Of a stretch of 64,000 bases of DNA, positions 49,518 to 57,176 are shown in pieces. Numbering within the stretch: position 1 is the first letter of the stretch; each line of letters begins with the position of its first letter. The stretch lies in the NCBI RefSeq assembly GCF_021044625.1, contig NZ_CP087999.1, forward strand, positions 3,679,001 through 3,743,000. Reading direction: 5' to 3'. Below the pieces are notes generated by a model that saw only the letters and a list, made by a program, of their open reading frames with translations, ran no database searches and was not told the origin of the DNA. The position numbers were made by a program, and so were the translations under genes. Source of the DNA: Geomonas sp. RF6. Lineage in GTDB: Bacteria; Desulfobacterota; Desulfuromonadia; Geobacterales; Geobacteraceae.

Positions 49518-51752
49518 TTATCCTGCCTTCTGCATATGCCGCTGCGCGACGAACCCGGCGATCGGGTCCGGAGGGAGCGGCTTGCTGAGGAGAAACCCCT
49601 GCATCTCGTCGCACCCTTGCGCCGCCAGAAAATGCAGCTGCTCCACAGTCTCCACCCCTTCCGCCACCACCTTCAGGCCGAGGCTCTGCCCGGTGGCGAT
49701 TATGGCCTTCACGATGGCGACGTCCTCCCGGTGGTTCGACAGGTCCTTTATGAACGACCGGTCGATCTTTATGGCGTTGACCGGCAACTTCTTCAGATAG
49801 CTGAAGGAGGAGTAGCCGGTACCGAAGTCGTCGATGCTGATGAAGACCCCTATCTGCTGCAGTCGGCCGAGAATCCCGAGTGTATGGCTGGTCTCCTGCA
49901 ACATGACGCTCTCGGTTATTTCCAGCTCGAGGTATTTCGGCTCAAGTCCGCTCGCCTCCAGCGCTTTCTGGACGATCCGGACCAGGTTCTCCTGCATGAA
50001 GAGGTGGGTGGAGATGTTCACGGCGACTGCGAGCGGGGGATATCCCTCCGTCTGCCACGCCTTCACCTGCCGGCACGCCTCGGCGATCACCCATTCCGTT
50101 ATCGGCACGATCAGTCCGTTTTCCTCCGCAATGGGGATGAACTCCTGCGGCGAAATCATCCCTATCTCCGGATGCTTCCAGCGCAGGAGCGCCTCGACCC
50201 CGGTGATCTCTCCGGAAGCAAGATGCATCTTCGGCTGGTAGTACAGGAGGAAGTCCCCCTGTTCCAGTGCCTTGTGCAGGCCGTTTTCCAGGGTCAGACG
50301 GGCCAGCGCGTTCTCGTTCATGCTATGGCGGTAGAACTGGTAGCGATTCTTCCCCCCGAGTTTCGCCTTGTACATGGCGGTGTCGGCATTCTTGAGGAGG
50401 ATGTCGAGCGTCGTGCCATCTTTCGGGTAGATGCTTATGCCGATACTCATGGTGACGAAGACTTCGTGCTCCTCCAGCGGCATCGGCTCGGCGAACGCCT
50501 CGATGACGCGCTGGGCGACGATGGCGGGGTCGTTGTCATCCTTGATAATTCCCAGAAGGATGGTGAACTCGTCGCCGCCGAAGCGCGCCACTATCTCCAC
50601 GTCGTCACTCGCGCCGGGGCGGTGCAGCAGGTCGGACTTGCGCAGTGATCTCTTCAGCCGCTCGGAAACGGTCTTCAGGACCTGATCCCCCAGGCGGTGC
50701 CCCAGGGTGTCGTTGATCCTCTTGAAGTTGTCGAGGTCGACGAGCATTATCGCCGCCTTCCCGGTCGCTCGCTGGGCGAGGGCCAGCGCCGACTCCACCT
50801 GGTCGCTGAAAAAGGTCCTGTTGGGGAGGCCGGTAAGATCGTCGAAGTAGGCCATGTGCAGGATGTGCTCCTCGGCGAGTTTGCGCTCCGTGATGTCCTC
50901 CGCGGAGATGACGATGCTCCTCACTGCGTCTCCCCGGATGACCGGCGCGGCGCCGCACGATATCACGGTCGGCGTCGGGAGATCGCACTGCACCTCCATC
51001 TCGAAGTGCACCATCGGCGCCTCACCTTCCAGGACCTTGCGCAGCGGCTCCAGCAGCGCCCCCTCTTTCTCCGGCAGCAGGTCGAGGAAAGGGCGCCCTG
51101 TCATCGCCTCCTCGTCGAAACCGAGAAGCTCGCCTGCGCGCGGGTTCGCCATCATCACCACGAGCTGGGTGTCGAGGACGAAGATCCCGTTGGTGCTGCT
51201 CTGCATGACCTGCGAGAGGAAATCGTTCGCCTCGGTGAGGGCTTCCTCAGCCTTTGCCGCGGCTCTCAGCGGCAAGGTGCGCATCCCGAGGTAGAGGGTG
51301 ATGCCGAGTATGATGCCGAGAGCCGCGACGGCCGCCGAGTCGACGAGGACCTCGCGGTAGCTCGCGCTGATTTCGAGGCGCGCGACCGGCTTTCCCTTCT
51401 CCATGATGAGGTAATGGCGCTGCAATAGCGGCGGCGTCAGAGTTGTGCCGGTGCTGGCGAGCTCGTTGCCGTCCATGTCGAGCAGCTGCCGTATCTCGGG
51501 AGGACCGTGCTTCGGGCGGAGGGAGAGGAGCTCGTGCAGGCGCAGGGAGTAGTAGTGGTCGAGGGCCGGGATCTCGCGCAAAAAGCGGTTCACCATTCTG
51601 CCGTTCATCTCTGCTTCTGCTTCGAGACGACCGGCGAGGTTCTCGTAGGAGACGGCAAAATAACCGGCGGGGAGGACCGTCGCTATGACGCAGGCGAGAA
51701 GAACCGCGATCAGCGTGGTTATTTTGGTTATCGATAAAGCAGGATAGGTCAT
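49518..51752 (-). CDS. Membrane PAS-GGDEF-EAL cyclic-di-GMP signalling protein
   Basis: This is a 744-residue protein. An N-terminal helix (about 12-34), a periplasmic segment (about 35-140) and a second helix (about 141-160) form a sensor. A PAS domain follows (about 175-295). The GGDEF domain (about 305-475) has an intact RFGGDEF site and the canonical FKRINDTLGHRLGD guanine-binding pattern with Asp, so it should make c-di-GMP rather than cGAMP. The EAL domain (about 490-735) keeps EALLRW, the DDFGTGYSS loop and the late VVAEGVET. Both activities appear intact. It could set the cyclic dinucleotide level sensed elsewhere. Confidence 0.92.
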   Translation of the reverse strand: MTYPALSITKITTLIAVLLACVIATVLPAGYFAVSYENLAGRLEAEAEMNGRMVNRFLREIPALDHYYSLRLHELLSLRPKHGPPEIRQLLDMDGNELASTGTTLTPPLLQRHYLIMEKGKPVARLEISASYREVLVDSAAVAALGIILGITLYLGMRTLPLRAAAKAEEALTEANDFLSQVMQSSTNGIFVLDTQLVVMMANPRAGELLGFDEEAMTGRPFLDLLPEKEGALLEPLRKVLEGEAPMVHFEMEVQCDLPTPTVISCGAAPVIRGDAVRSIVISAEDITERKLAEEHILHMAYFDDLTGLPNRTFFSDQVESALALAQRATGKAAIMLVDLDNFKRINDTLGHRLGDQVLKTVSERLKRSLRKSDLLHRPGASDDVEIVARFGGDEFTILLGIIKDDNDPAIVAQRVIEAFAEPMPLEEHEVFVTMSIGISIYPKDGTTLDILLKNADTAMYKAKLGGKNRYQFYRHSMNENALARLTLENGLHKALEQGDFLLYYQPKMHLASGEITGVEALLRWKHPEIGMISPQEFIPIAEENGLIVPITEWVIAEACRQVKAWQTEGYPPLAVAVNISTHLFMQENLVRIVQKALEASGLEPKYLELEITESVMLQETSHTLGILGRLQQIGVFISIDDFGTGYSSFSYLKKLPVNAIKIDRSFIKDLSNHREDVAIVKAIIATGQSLGLKVVAEGVETVEQLHFLAAQGCDEMQGFLLSKPLPPDPIAGFVAQRHMQKAG

Positions 51753-51940
51753 TATTTACACCCTTCTGGGCAGGGAACATCAGTGTGTCCGCGCAGTTGG
51801 AACCGGTTGCAGCAACGGTGGGGGGCGGCATCATCCTCTTCGGGCTCGATACCGGAATCTTTAGGGAAAAGGAGAATGGCGGGGAAAAGGCGGGTGCGGG
51901 CGCAATTTCGGGATTGCAGTCTCTCGCCGGCGGCTGCGAT

Positions 51941-52286
51941 GACGGCGGCCACAGCACTACAGGTAGGGTGAGGGCACCGTGGGCCGTTGCGCTGGAGCGC
52001 AGGCATCTTGCCTGCGATGGCGGCGGGAGCCGCCACCAAGGACGCGGCTCGTGCCGCGGCTACAGGCTGGGAAGCCTGTGCTCCAGCGCGGGTTCGGCGG
52101 CCACCGTGACTTTAAGCAGCATCTCGCGGGCGGCTGCTGCGACGGCGGCCACAGCACTACAGGTAGGGTGAGGGCACCGTGGGCCGTTGCGCTGGAGCGC
52201 AGGCATCTTGCCTGCGATGGCGGCGGGCCGCCACAAAGGACGCGGCTTTTGCCGCGGCTACAGGCTGGGAAGCCTGTGCTCCAGCG
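51941..52286. repeat. 200-bp-period direct duplication of non-coding DNA
   Basis: Two copies, 51941-52088 and 52141-52286, are nearly identical from GACGGCGGCCACAGCACTAC to CTGTGCTCCAGCG. Each contains GCTGGAGCGCAGGCATCTTG palindromic halves. The gap from 51753 to 52341 holds otherwise only a short, apparently non-coding stretch (51753-51940). ORFs here are by-products of the repeat. Confidence 0.88.
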
Positions 52287-52341
52287 GGGTGGCGGCCGCC
52301 TCCGTTAAAGTGGTACGTGAATGCGAGGTATGGAGGGCGCA

Positions 52342-52992
52342 TCACTCTTTGCGGTGCTGAGAGAGGAGCCAACGGTAGATGCCGTCATTGCGGTAGGCCG
52401 AGGTGGCGGTCCCGACGTGGTCGAGCCCCTCGTCGGCGTACACCCGCTGCTGCGATGGTGTGTGCGGCTCTTCGAGCTGGAGGCGGGCGATGAACTGCCT
52501 GCTGCGCGGCCGGGATGCGTCGCCGGAGGAGAGCCAGACAGGCAGCCCCGGATCCGACTCCGGCACACGGGTCGGGTCCACCGGCCACAGTGCCGCCCAC
52601 AGATCCGGAAGGCGCAGCGCGATGTCGAAGACGCCGTTCCCTCCGAAGCTGAAACCGGAAAGATAGGTGCGCTGGAAATCTCCCCCGTAGCGGGTGTGCA
52701 TCTGGTGGACAATGTCGCGGACCGCCTCCGCCTCGAAGCGCCAGAGGTCCCCCCGCGCAGGAAGCTGCGGTGCTGCAACGATGAATTCGCTGGTGGCAAG
52801 GGGAGAGCTGCCGGGCCGCAACGGGCCGTGGGCGGTGATCCCGTCGCGCAGTTCCATCGGCGGCCCTTCCTCATACCCGTGGAGAAATATGAAGACCGGA
52901 AAGGGGGCTGCGGCTTCCCCCGACTTCACCGGGAGGGATAGCAGGTACGGCAACGGCATGTCGTGCACCACGGCGAAATCGTTTGCGCTCAT
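52342..52992 (-). CDS. Alpha/beta hydrolase, carboxylesterase/phospholipase type
   Basis: This is a 216-residue cytoplasmic hydrolase. FIFLHGYEEGPP forms the oxyanion region, LSGFSFGGNG the nucleophile elbow (Ser about 116), and the C-terminal His probably lies in EGLDHVGTA. The family (LYsophospholipase / dienelactone-hydrolase-like) contains esterases of broad range. A short region of AGGAG precedes the ATG. It is divergent from the next hydrolase gene. Confidence 0.82.
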   Translation of the reverse strand: MSANDFAVVHDMPLPYLLSLPVKSGEAAAPFPVFIFLHGYEEGPPMELRDGITAHGPLRPGSSPLATSEFIVAAPQLPARGDLWRFEAEAVRDIVHQMHTRYGGDFQRTYLSGFSFGGNGVFDIALRLPDLWAALWPVDPTRVPESDPGLPVWLSSGDASRPRSRQFIARLQLEEPHTPSQQRVYADEGLDHVGTATSAYRNDGIYRWLLSQHRKE

Positions 52993-53146
52993 GCGATCCT
53001 CCTGAGTCTCGTTTCAGAGATTCTCTCTCTTCTTGCTGGTCCGCGTCAATGGATGGCGCGAGATTCGCACCGTCTCCTTCCTCACGCTCACGGGAGCGGG
53101 CGCGGGCTCCTGCGGCAGACTCTCCGGTCATGATACACTTTCCCCT

Positions 53147-54001
53147 ATGAAAGCACCTCTTCGCGAATGTACCCTTTCCCCCCGCGAAATCCTGCGCTAC
53201 CGCGTCTACGGCAGCGGAGAAAAGCGCGTCCTGCTCCTCCACGGGCTGGCGGCCCGGTCGGAATGCTGGATCGACATTGTTCCCCTTTTCCCCTCTGAAG
53301 AGTACACCGTCTATCTCGTCGATCTCCTCGGCTCCGGCGAGTCCTCCAAGCCGAGGGGCGCGGACTACTCCATCCAGGCGCACGCCAACAGGCTCCTCGA
53401 TTTCATCGAGCGGGAGGGTGTGGCGGGGATCGTTCCGGTGGGGCACTCCCTTGGCGGCGCGGTCGTTCTCGTCGCCGCCATCGAGGCGATGCGGCAGGGG
53501 AGGGAGAGGCTTTTTCCCGCCATGGTGGTTATGGCAGGGCCGGGGTTCATCCAGCGTCTCCCCCTTATGGCGGAGGTGTTCCAGCTCCCGTTGGCGGGCC
53601 CCCTTTTCGTTGCCCTCTACGCGCCTGACATATGGGTGAAGGTGGGGCTGAGGGCTGCCTACCACGACTCCCGCCTCGTCGATCGGGAACACGTGCGCCG
53701 CTACGCCCCCTGCTATCGCGACAGGGACTCCAAAAGGGCGCTGGTCGCGACTTGCCGTCAACTTGTTCCGCCCGACTGCGAGGAGCTGACCAGATGTTAT
53801 GGCGATCTGCGCCTTCCGGTTCTCCTTCTGTGGGGGAGGCACGACCACATCGTCCCTCTTTCGCAGGGGCAAAGGCTGGTGCAGGCAATTCCCGGCTCGA
53901 GGCTCGAAGTGCTGGAGGATTGCGGGCACAACCCGCAGGAAGAGAAGCCGGCGGAGACATTCCGCGTCATCGACAGCTTTGTCCGCACGCTTCACGCCTG
54001 A
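53147..54001 (+). CDS. Alpha/beta hydrolase
   Basis: This is a 284-residue protein: LLLHGLAARSECW, VDLLGSGESSKP, nucleophile elbow PVGHSLGGA (Ser about 103), Asp in GRHDHIVP and His in EDCGHNPQEE. Typical of the MhpC/haloalkane-dehalogenase-like esterases. The ATG at 53147 has no recognisable ribosome site, and a TGATACACT box lies 7-15 bases upstream, so a leaderless or very short leader transcript is possible. The frame is open further upstream without a better start. Confidence 0.83.
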   Translation: MKAPLRECTLSPREILRYRVYGSGEKRVLLLHGLAARSECWIDIVPLFPSEEYTVYLVDLLGSGESSKPRGADYSIQAHANRLLDFIEREGVAGIVPVGHSLGGAVVLVAAIEAMRQGRERLFPAMVVMAGPGFIQRLPLMAEVFQLPLAGPLFVALYAPDIWVKVGLRAAYHDSRLVDREHVRRYAPCYRDRDSKRALVATCRQLVPPDCEELTRCYGDLRLPVLLLWGRHDHIVPLSQGQRLVQAIPGSRLEVLEDCGHNPQEEKPAETFRVIDSFVRTLHA

Positions 54002-54156
54002 GGTCTGATCTCTGCCCGTTTACAATTTGATGTTCCCTCTTTGGCTGTGCTAATCTTGCGCATCCCGTTGGCTGGGATATCCTCCTCTGTCATTGGGCGT
54101 TGCCTCACTGACATTGGCAACCTCACCGTCTGTACCTGCACTTTACAGGAGCGTTC

Positions 54157-55290
54157 ATGAATAGTGTCGATGCCAGCACCGAGCGGAAGCGGTACCTTCA
54201 GAATCTGGAGGAGGAAAGGAACAGCGCCTTTCTCTACCGAACTCTTGCGGAGAAGGAAGAGAACGGGAATCTCGCGGAGGTGTACCGCAGACTCGCCGAA
54301 GCGGAGGAGGGGCATGCGGATCTCTGGGGACAGAAGCTGGATGTCGCCGGCGGCGCCGTTCCGCCGTTTCGCCCGACAACGCGGACCCGTATCCTCGCCT
54401 GGCTCGCCGGCCGCTTCGGCGCGCAGGTCGTCATTCCCACCCTCACGGCAAAGGAGAACGCAGCTTCCAGCGACTACGCCGGGCAGGCGGACGCCGCGGA
54501 CCTCATCCCCACGGAGCAGTCTCACGCACGCGTGCTACGCCAGATCGGGGAAAACTCGGCTGCGGGGCTGGGAGGGAGCGCGGTGGCGCAGCTCGAGGGT
54601 CGCCACAGAATGGCGGGGGGGAACGCCCTGCGGGCGGCGGTGCTTGGCGCGAGCGACGGCCTCCTTTCCAACTTCAACCTGATCATGGGGGTAGCGGGGG
54701 CGGCCCTCTCCGCCCGCAACATTCTCCTCACCGGCTTTGCCGGCCTCCTTGCCGGGGCAATCTCCATGGCGCTCGGGGAGTGGATCTCGGTGCAGAGTTC
54801 GCGCGAGCTGTACCAGAAGCACATCGAGACAGAGCGGGAGGAGATAGAGAACGCTCCGGAGGAAGAGATCGAGGAACTGGTGCTGATCTATCAGGCGCGG
54901 GGGATGGAGGAGTCGGTGGCTCGTCAGTTTGCCACCCGCATCATGGCGGACCGGGAGAACGCGCTGACCACACTCGTGCGCGAGGAGCTTGGGGTCGATC
55001 CGGAGGAATTGGGAGGGTCCGCCTGGGAGGCGGCCTTTACCTCTTTCCTTCTCTTTGCCGTCGGCGCGATTGTTCCTGTCATACCGTTCCTCTTTCTGGA
55101 GGGAATGACGGCGGTAGTCGTCAGCGCGGCTTTCAGTGCGGTAGGGCTCTTCGCCATCGGCGCGGCGATCACCCTCTTTACCGGTCGCTCGATCTGGTAT
55201 TCGGGAATGCGTCAGGTGGCGTTCGGCTTGATAGCGGCGGGTGCCACCTTCGCCGTCGGTCGGCTGGTGGGGGTGGCGGTGATGGGGTAG
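54157..55290 (+). CDS. mbfA: MbfA-like ferritin-like/VIT1 fusion iron exporter
   Basis: This is a 377-residue protein. Residues about 10-140 form a rubrerythrin/ferritin-like di-iron domain (EEERNSAFLY, EAEEGHADLW with ExxH, then EQSHARVL). Residues about 150-375 form a VIT1/CCC1 membrane transporter domain (GASDGLLSNFNLIMGVAG, MALGEWISVQSSRELY, and a cytoplasmic helix insert before three final helices). The fusion is that of MbfA, which exports iron in alpha-proteobacteria under iron or peroxide stress. A GTTGCC/GGCAAC inverted repeat upstream (about 54101-54123) may be an operator. AGGAG lies seven bases before the ATG. Confidence 0.87.
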   Translation: MNSVDASTERKRYLQNLEEERNSAFLYRTLAEKEENGNLAEVYRRLAEAEEGHADLWGQKLDVAGGAVPPFRPTTRTRILAWLAGRFGAQVVIPTLTAKENAASSDYAGQADAADLIPTEQSHARVLRQIGENSAAGLGGSAVAQLEGRHRMAGGNALRAAVLGASDGLLSNFNLIMGVAGAALSARNILLTGFAGLLAGAISMALGEWISVQSSRELYQKHIETEREEIENAPEEEIEELVLIYQARGMEESVARQFATRIMADRENALTTLVREELGVDPEELGGSAWEAAFTSFLLFAVGAIVPVIPFLFLEGMTAVVVSAAFSAVGLFAIGAAITLFTGRSIWYSGMRQVAFGLIAAGATFAVGRLVGVAVMG

Positions 55291-55324
55291 GCTGGGAGGG
55301 AAGTCTTGGTGGGAGAAAATAGAC

Positions 55325-55397
55325 TGCCGGAAACGCTGCCGCTTATTCCGGCCTACATTTCAACGTAGGCCGGGATAAGCCGCAGGCGTTCCCGGCA
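55325..55397. repeat. Inverted pair of REP-like units forming one long hairpin
   Basis: Left unit 55325-55356 (TGCCGGAAACGCTGCCGCTT...GGCCTAC) and right unit 55365-55397 (GTAGGCCGGGATAAGCCGCA...GGCA) are inverted with an 8-base loop. The complete two-unit form shows the single units elsewhere are half-sites. It lies between convergent genes. Confidence 0.88.
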
Positions 55398-55418
55398 GTT
55401 TTTCATTCTACCACTGCG

Positions 55419-56129
55419 CTAGTTGTTGCCTGTCCCGGTCCCTTTCCCTTCCTGCGCCTTCAGCCTCTCGTTGGGGCTTATCTCCAGCTGCACCCTGCGG
55501 TTCAGCGCCCTGTTGGCTTCCGTGTCGTTCGGGACCGCCGGGCGGCTCGAGCCGTATCCTACTGCGGTCATCCTCGAGGCGGGTACTCCGTTGCTTGCCA
55601 GGAAGTTCATCACGTTCCTCGCACGCCTCTCGCTCAGCGGCTGGTTGATGGAGTTGTTGCCGGTCGAGTCGGTGTGACCCTCGATGATGATGTTGGTCTC
55701 GGAGGTCCTGAGGGTGGTAGCGGCCTTTGCCAGCGAATCTCTCGCCGCCGGTTTCAGTGCGTCCTTGCCGAGATCAAAGAGGATCCCGGACGGGAGCGCC
55801 ACGTACACCTTGTCGCCGTCACGCACGACTTCCGCTTCCGGCATTTGCTGCTTCAGCTTTGCCGCCTGCTTGTCCATGTATAAACCGACGGCGCCCCCCA
55901 CGACGGCACCGCTCAACCCGCCGATCGCGGCATTGCGCCCGCGGTGGCTCTTTCCTCCGGCCAGGGCGCCGATTCCTGCTCCGATTGCGCCGCCACTGAC
56001 TGCACCTATCGTCGTCTTCTTGTATCCGAATTCCCCTCCCTGTCCCTGCTGATCGGTGGCGCAGCCGGTGGCCAGGAAAGCGGCGGTGGAAAATACAGCG
56101 ATGAACTTCACGACAATGTTGGCTTTCAT
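55419..56129 (-). CDS. OmpA-family lipoprotein with glycine-zipper region (YiaD-like)
   Basis: This is a 236-residue lipoprotein. Lipobox FLATGC gives lipidated Cys23. A glycine-rich zipper (about 40-85, repeated GAxxGAxxG pattern) may insert in the membrane. The OmpA C-terminal domain (about 115-225) binds peptidoglycan through the TNIIIEGHTDSTG and NQPLSERRARNV motifs. Such proteins tie the outer membrane to the cell wall. Monocistronic, ended by the REP hairpin. Confidence 0.93.
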   Translation of the reverse strand: MKANIVVKFIAVFSTAAFLATGCATDQQGQGGEFGYKKTTIGAVSGGAIGAGIGALAGGKSHRGRNAAIGGLSGAVVGGAVGLYMDKQAAKLKQQMPEAEVVRDGDKVYVALPSGILFDLGKDALKPAARDSLAKAATTLRTSETNIIIEGHTDSTGNNSINQPLSERRARNVMNFLASNGVPASRMTAVGYGSSRPAVPNDTEANRALNRRVQLEISPNERLKAQEGKGTGTGNN

Positions 56130-56371
56130 ACAGTCTCTCCTCCTGATTCAGATAATGAATTCTCCGATCCCTAGTTTAAGCCGAAATTCCTCTTCTGGCC
56201 AGATTGCGTCCCCCTTTTCCGCGCCTTCTCCATTGAGGGACAGAAAACACAGTTACTCGGGAATAGCCGGATCGACCGAAAAATGCTGTTGCCTCTCCGC
56301 AGACTTGCTGGTACTGTCGCAACCCCGCCTCTGGAAAGGGAGCGAGGTTGCGATGAAGGCAGGGAAGTGCT

Positions 56372-57001
56372 GTGGGGAATTATTCGGTCGTCGTTCTCGA
56401 CTTTGAAACAACGGGACTCTCTCCGGATCGCGGTGACAGGGCCATAGAAATCGGGGCGGTGCTGATCCGCGACAACCGCATCGTGGACCGCTTCCAGAGC
56501 CTGATGAACCCGGGAATGAGAATCACCCCCTTCATCGAAAACTACACGGGCATCACCAACAAGATGCTCGCCGACGCCCCCCCCGCCGCCGAGGTCATGG
56601 CGCGCTTCGCCTCCTTCATGGAGAGCCACCACCTCGTCGCCCACAACGCGAGCTTCGACGGGCGCTTCCTCGACAACGAGCTGTGCCGCATAAACCTGCG
56701 GCGCAAGCAGGAGTTCGCCTGTTCCCTTCTCCTTTCGCGCCGCCTTTATCCCGATGCTCCGAGCCACTCGCTGGAATCGCTGGTCCGCTACAAGAAGCTC
56801 AAAACCACCGGCGTGCATCATCGCGCCCTCGCCGATGCGGAGATGACGGCCCACCTGTGGCTCACCTTCATCGAGGAGCTCAAGGGTGTACATCGACTCG
56901 AAAGGGTTCCCTTCGACCTGATGCGGAAGCTCGCCAAGGTTTCCAAAAAGAAGGTTCCCGCCTTCCTCGAAAGCCTCGCCGCCGTTACGCCGAGCTCCTG
57001 A
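56372..57001 (+). CDS. DnaQ-like 3'-5' exonuclease
   Basis: This is a 209-residue protein starting at GTG. The three exonuclease motifs are present: I, VVLDFETTGLS (Asp-Glu); II, LVAHNASFDGRFL; III, HHRALADAEMTAHL (His-x5-Asp). It belongs to the DEDDh group of polymerase III epsilon-like proofreading exonucleases. The short C-terminus without a clamp motif suggests a stand-alone nuclease, not the replicative epsilon subunit. No polymerase gene is linked. Confidence 0.85.
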   Translation: MGNYSVVVLDFETTGLSPDRGDRAIEIGAVLIRDNRIVDRFQSLMNPGMRITPFIENYTGITNKMLADAPPAAEVMARFASFMESHHLVAHNASFDGRFLDNELCRINLRRKQEFACSLLLSRRLYPDAPSHSLESLVRYKKLKTTGVHHRALADAEMTAHLWLTFIEELKGVHRLERVPFDLMRKLAKVSKKKVPAFLESLAAVTPSS

Positions 57002-57176
57002 TCCTCTGGTCCTTCAGGAGTTCCTATACCCTCTCCCTGAGTCCGCTAACTGCGGCTCAATTCTCTGCCGTACTCTCTGATTTTCTGGTTGCTTTTCCCA
57101 CAGAATGTTCTACTTTTTTAGTTTTTATTAAAGTGTAAGTTTTGTGGCGATGTCGTTTCAACCAAAAGAGGAGGGT

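Noticed and set aside
51785-52308. Open frames of 109-128 residues in the duplicated region
   Set aside because: They are repeats of one another because the DNA is duplicated, and they lack ribosome sites and domains.
57002-57176. Second GEMM riboswitch before the 12-heme cytochrome gene
   Set aside because: The AAACC, GNRA and AAAGCC blocks are absent; I see only a T-rich leader.
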